Below, piece after piece: positions 36,859 through 38,624 of a DNA stretch of 38,624 nucleotides. The notes beneath the pieces were generated by a model that had not been told where the DNA came from, made no database searches, and saw only the letters and a list, made by a program, of their open reading frames with translations. The stretch is taken from positions 1 through 38,624 of the forward strand of contig PDRW01000009.1 in assembly GCA_002746935.1 (NCBI GenBank), in the 5' to 3' direction. Within the stretch, counting starts at the first letter, position 1, and the number at the start of each line of letters is the position of its first letter. The position numbers were made by a program, and so were the translations under genes. The DNA comes from Rhodobacterales bacterium. GTDB lineage: Bacteria > Pseudomonadota > Alphaproteobacteria > Rhodobacterales > Rhodobacteraceae.

Positions 36859-38322
36859 ATGAAACAGCTCTCCCTCGCCGCCGCGCTGGCGCTCGCCGCC
36901 GGCGCCGCGCTTGCCCAGCCCGACACGATCACCCTCGGCATGGTGCTCGAACCGCCCAACCTCGACCCCACCGCCGGCGCCGCCGCCGCCATCGACGAGG
37001 TGGTCTATGCCAATCTGTTCGAGGGGCTGACCCGCTTCGGCCCCGACGGCGCGGTGCTGCCGGCGCTGGCCACAAGCTGGGAGGTGAGCGAGGACGGCAC
37101 GGTCTACACCTTCCACCTCGCCGAGGGGGTCACCTTCCATGATGGCACCGCTTTCGACGCCGAAGACGTGGTGTTCAGCCTCGACCGGGCGCGGGCGGAA
37201 GGTTCGACCAACGCCCAGAAGGCGCTGTTTGCCGGGATCACGGCCGTCGAAGCGCTCGACCCCACGATCGTCAAGGTCACCCTCGACGCGCCCAACGGCA
37301 ATCTGCCGTTCAACCTCGCCTGGGGCGATGCGGTGATCCTCGCCCCCGAAAGTGCCGACACCGCCGCGACCGCCCCCGTCGGCACCGGCCCCTTCGCTTT
37401 CGGGGAATGGGTGCAGGGCGACCACGTGACCCTCACCCGTTACGATGGCTATTGGGGCACGGCGCCGGCGCTTGCCCGCGCCACGTTCAAGTTCATCTCC
37501 GACGGCAACGCCGCTTTCGCGGCAATGATGGCGGGTGACGTCGATGCCTTCCCGAATTTCCCGGCGCCGGAGACGCTCGGCCAGTTCGAGGCCGATCCGC
37601 GCTTCAGGGTGATCGTCGGTTCGACCGAGGGCGAGACCATCCTCGCGATGAACAACGGCGCCGCGCCGCTCGACGACATCCGCCTGCGCAAGGCGATCGC
37701 CCATGCGATCAACCGGCAGGACATCATCGAGGGCGCGATGTTCGGCTATGGCACCCCGATCGGCAGCCATTTCCCGCCGCATCACCCCGATCATGTCGAC
37801 CTCACCGGGCTTTCGGATTACGACCCCGAGGCCGCCAAGGCGCTGCTGGCCGAGATCGGCGAGGTGCCGGTGCTGCGGCTGATGCTGCCGCCGCCGGCCT
37901 ATGCCCGCCGTGGTGGCGAGATCATCGCCTCGCAACTGCGCGCGGTCGGGATCGAGACCGAGATCACCAATCTCGAATGGGCGCAATGGCTCGAACAGGT
38001 GTTCAAGGGCAAGGATTTCGACCTGACCATCGTCAGCCATACCGAGCCCGCCGACATCGGGATCTACGCCCGGCCGGAGTATTACTTCCAGTATGGCACG
38101 GAGGCGTTTCAGGCGCTGATCGAGGAGCTTTCAGCGACCTCGGATCCGGCCGCCCGGACCGCGCTCAACCAGAAGGCCCAGAGGATGATCGCCGAGGATT
38201 ACGTCAACGGCTTCCTGTTCCAGCTCGCCAAGACCGGCGTGGCGAATGCAAAGATCGAAGGGCTGTGGGCCAATGCGCCGACCCAGGCCAACGACCTGAC
38301 CGGGGTGCGCTGGGCCGAATAG
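36859..38322 (+). CDS. ABC transporter substrate-binding protein (peptide type)
   Basis: A 487-residue periplasmic binding protein of the SBP_bac_5 family (peptide/opine/nickel transporters). Signal peptide MKQLSLAAALALAAGAALA. Family blocks include PPNLDPTAGAAAAIDEVVYA, LATSWEVSEDGTVYTFHL, GVTFHDGTAFDAEDVVFSLD and the C-terminal RMIAEDYVNGFLFQL. The ligand is not fixed by sequence. AGGAAGGA lies before the ATG. Permease and ATPase genes normally follow in an operon; here a terminator and an IS630 element lie within 170 bases downstream, so the rest is not in the window. Confidence 0.95.
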   Translation: MKQLSLAAALALAAGAALAQPDTITLGMVLEPPNLDPTAGAAAAIDEVVYANLFEGLTRFGPDGAVLPALATSWEVSEDGTVYTFHLAEGVTFHDGTAFDAEDVVFSLDRARAEGSTNAQKALFAGITAVEALDPTIVKVTLDAPNGNLPFNLAWGDAVILAPESADTAATAPVGTGPFAFGEWVQGDHVTLTRYDGYWGTAPALARATFKFISDGNAAFAAMMAGDVDAFPNFPAPETLGQFEADPRFRVIVGSTEGETILAMNNGAAPLDDIRLRKAIAHAINRQDIIEGAMFGYGTPIGSHFPPHHPDHVDLTGLSDYDPEAAKALLAEIGEVPVLRLMLPPPAYARRGGEIIASQLRAVGIETEITNLEWAQWLEQVFKGKDFDLTIVSHTEPADIGIYARPEYYFQYGTEAFQALIEELSATSDPAARTALNQKAQRMIAEDYVNGFLFQLAKTGVANAKIEGLWANAPTQANDLTGVRWAE

Positions 38323-38367
38323 GCGGCCGGAGCCGGGCTGAGGGACGCCGGGGGCGACGGGACATCT

Positions 38368-38396
38368 GGGGCGTCGGGGAAACCCGGCGCCCCTTT
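38368..38396 (+). terminator. Terminator after the substrate-binding protein gene
   Basis: GGGGCGTCGGG (38368-38378), GAAA tetraloop, CCCGGCGCCCC (38383-38393) then TTT. An eleven-base stem with one G.U pair and a stable GNRA loop. It lies 45 bases after the stop codon. The T run is short. Confidence 0.75.
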
Positions 38397-38490
38397 GCGT
38401 GGGACGCGGCGGGGGATCGCCAGGGCGAGGGTTCCCGAGGCTGTCAAACCGGGTCTTGCCGGGCAACCGCGCGCGAAAGGAAATCCACTA

Positions 38491-38624
38491 GAGTTGTTCC
38501 CGATCAGGCTGAATCGGGGGATTCACAAGTGCGGCGATTTCTGATTCCCTTTGTCGTATTCCAGGCAGGAGGATGGCGAGATGGGGCGACCGTATTCACA
38601 CGATCTGCGGGCGCGGTTTGTAGC
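38491..38624 (+). mobile_element. IS630-family insertion sequence, left part
   Basis: The element probably starts after the TA at 38489-38490, the usual IS630 target. Its end begins GAGTTGTTCCCGATCAGG and includes a small inverted repeat CCCGAT / ATCGGG. A transposase start follows. The right end is outside the window. Confidence 0.6.
38581..38624 (+). CDS. IS630-family transposase, N-terminal end (partial)
   Basis: The frame from ATG at 38581 reads MGRPYSHDLRARFV, a well-known start of IS630-type transposases (MGRPYS.DLR.RVV), leading into an N-terminal HTH. AGGAGG lies upstream. Only 14 codons are in view, so intactness cannot be judged. The family matches the left-edge fragment, but it need not be the same element. 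Confidence 0.8.
   Translation, partial: MGRPYSHDLRARFV

Overview
The window looks like one chromosomal piece of a high-GC alphaproteobacterium, most likely from the Rhodobacteraceae/Paracoccaceae (Rhodobacterales). The reasons are strong GC bias at third codon positions, a fused ATP sulfurylase/APS kinase, the Hsp20-DUF1150 pair, a DUF1523 protein, a DUF2161 nuclease-like protein, a manganese-type pyrophosphatase, and a CIRCE-controlled groESL operon. Most of the roughly 40 genes are ordinary housekeeping genes. Both ends of the window lie inside IS630-type transposase genes: the last 26 codons of one on the left, the first codons of another on the right. The piece is therefore probably bounded by insertion sequences, as assembled contigs often are.

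Layout. 1-1500: IS630 tail, then a minus-strand operon of a periplasmic YceI protein and cytochrome b561. 1500-3141: low-quality accessory DNA with four CCCCTGA sites spaced exactly 16 bp apart, a frameshifted ISAs1-family transposase and a REP-like palindrome. 3142-7896: an Lrp/AsnC regulator divergent from trxB, an overlapping RES-domain gene, sat-cysC and a glycosyltransferase-like gene. 8028-12729: a phospholipase D-like lipoprotein, a 12-bp tandem repeat, the hsp20-DUF1150 heat-shock operon (RpoH-like promoter and a possible ROSE-type RNA thermometer), a DUF465 protein, and purE-purK. 12779-17162: a lipase-like protein, a beta-helix/membrane protein, and groES-groEL with sigma70 promoter, CIRCE and terminator. 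17269-27452: DUF2161 protein, ppaC, two tandem rhodaneses, a HAD hydrolase, a MaoC hydratase, ribF, a YkgJ-type Cys-cluster protein, threonine aldolase, an AhpD-like protein, an alpha/beta hydrolase coupled to a DsbA-fold isomerase, and prs. 27453-29791: an unexplained gap, an M15 peptidase and an lldD-type flavin oxidase.

The most interesting part is 29963-36632, six co-directional genes in tight order: a long coiled-coil protein with a TelA-like C-terminal pattern, an unknown 379-residue protein, an AAA+ ATPase with a 320-residue private N-terminal region, a DUF6638-like protein, a small two-span membrane protein and a DUF1523 membrane protein. It reads like an uncharacterised ATPase machine with a membrane module. 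No function can be assigned from sequence alone.

The window closes with a peptide-type ABC substrate-binding protein gene, a strong hairpin terminator with a GAAA loop, and then the IS630 element. The insertion sequence sits where the permease genes of the transporter would normally be expected.
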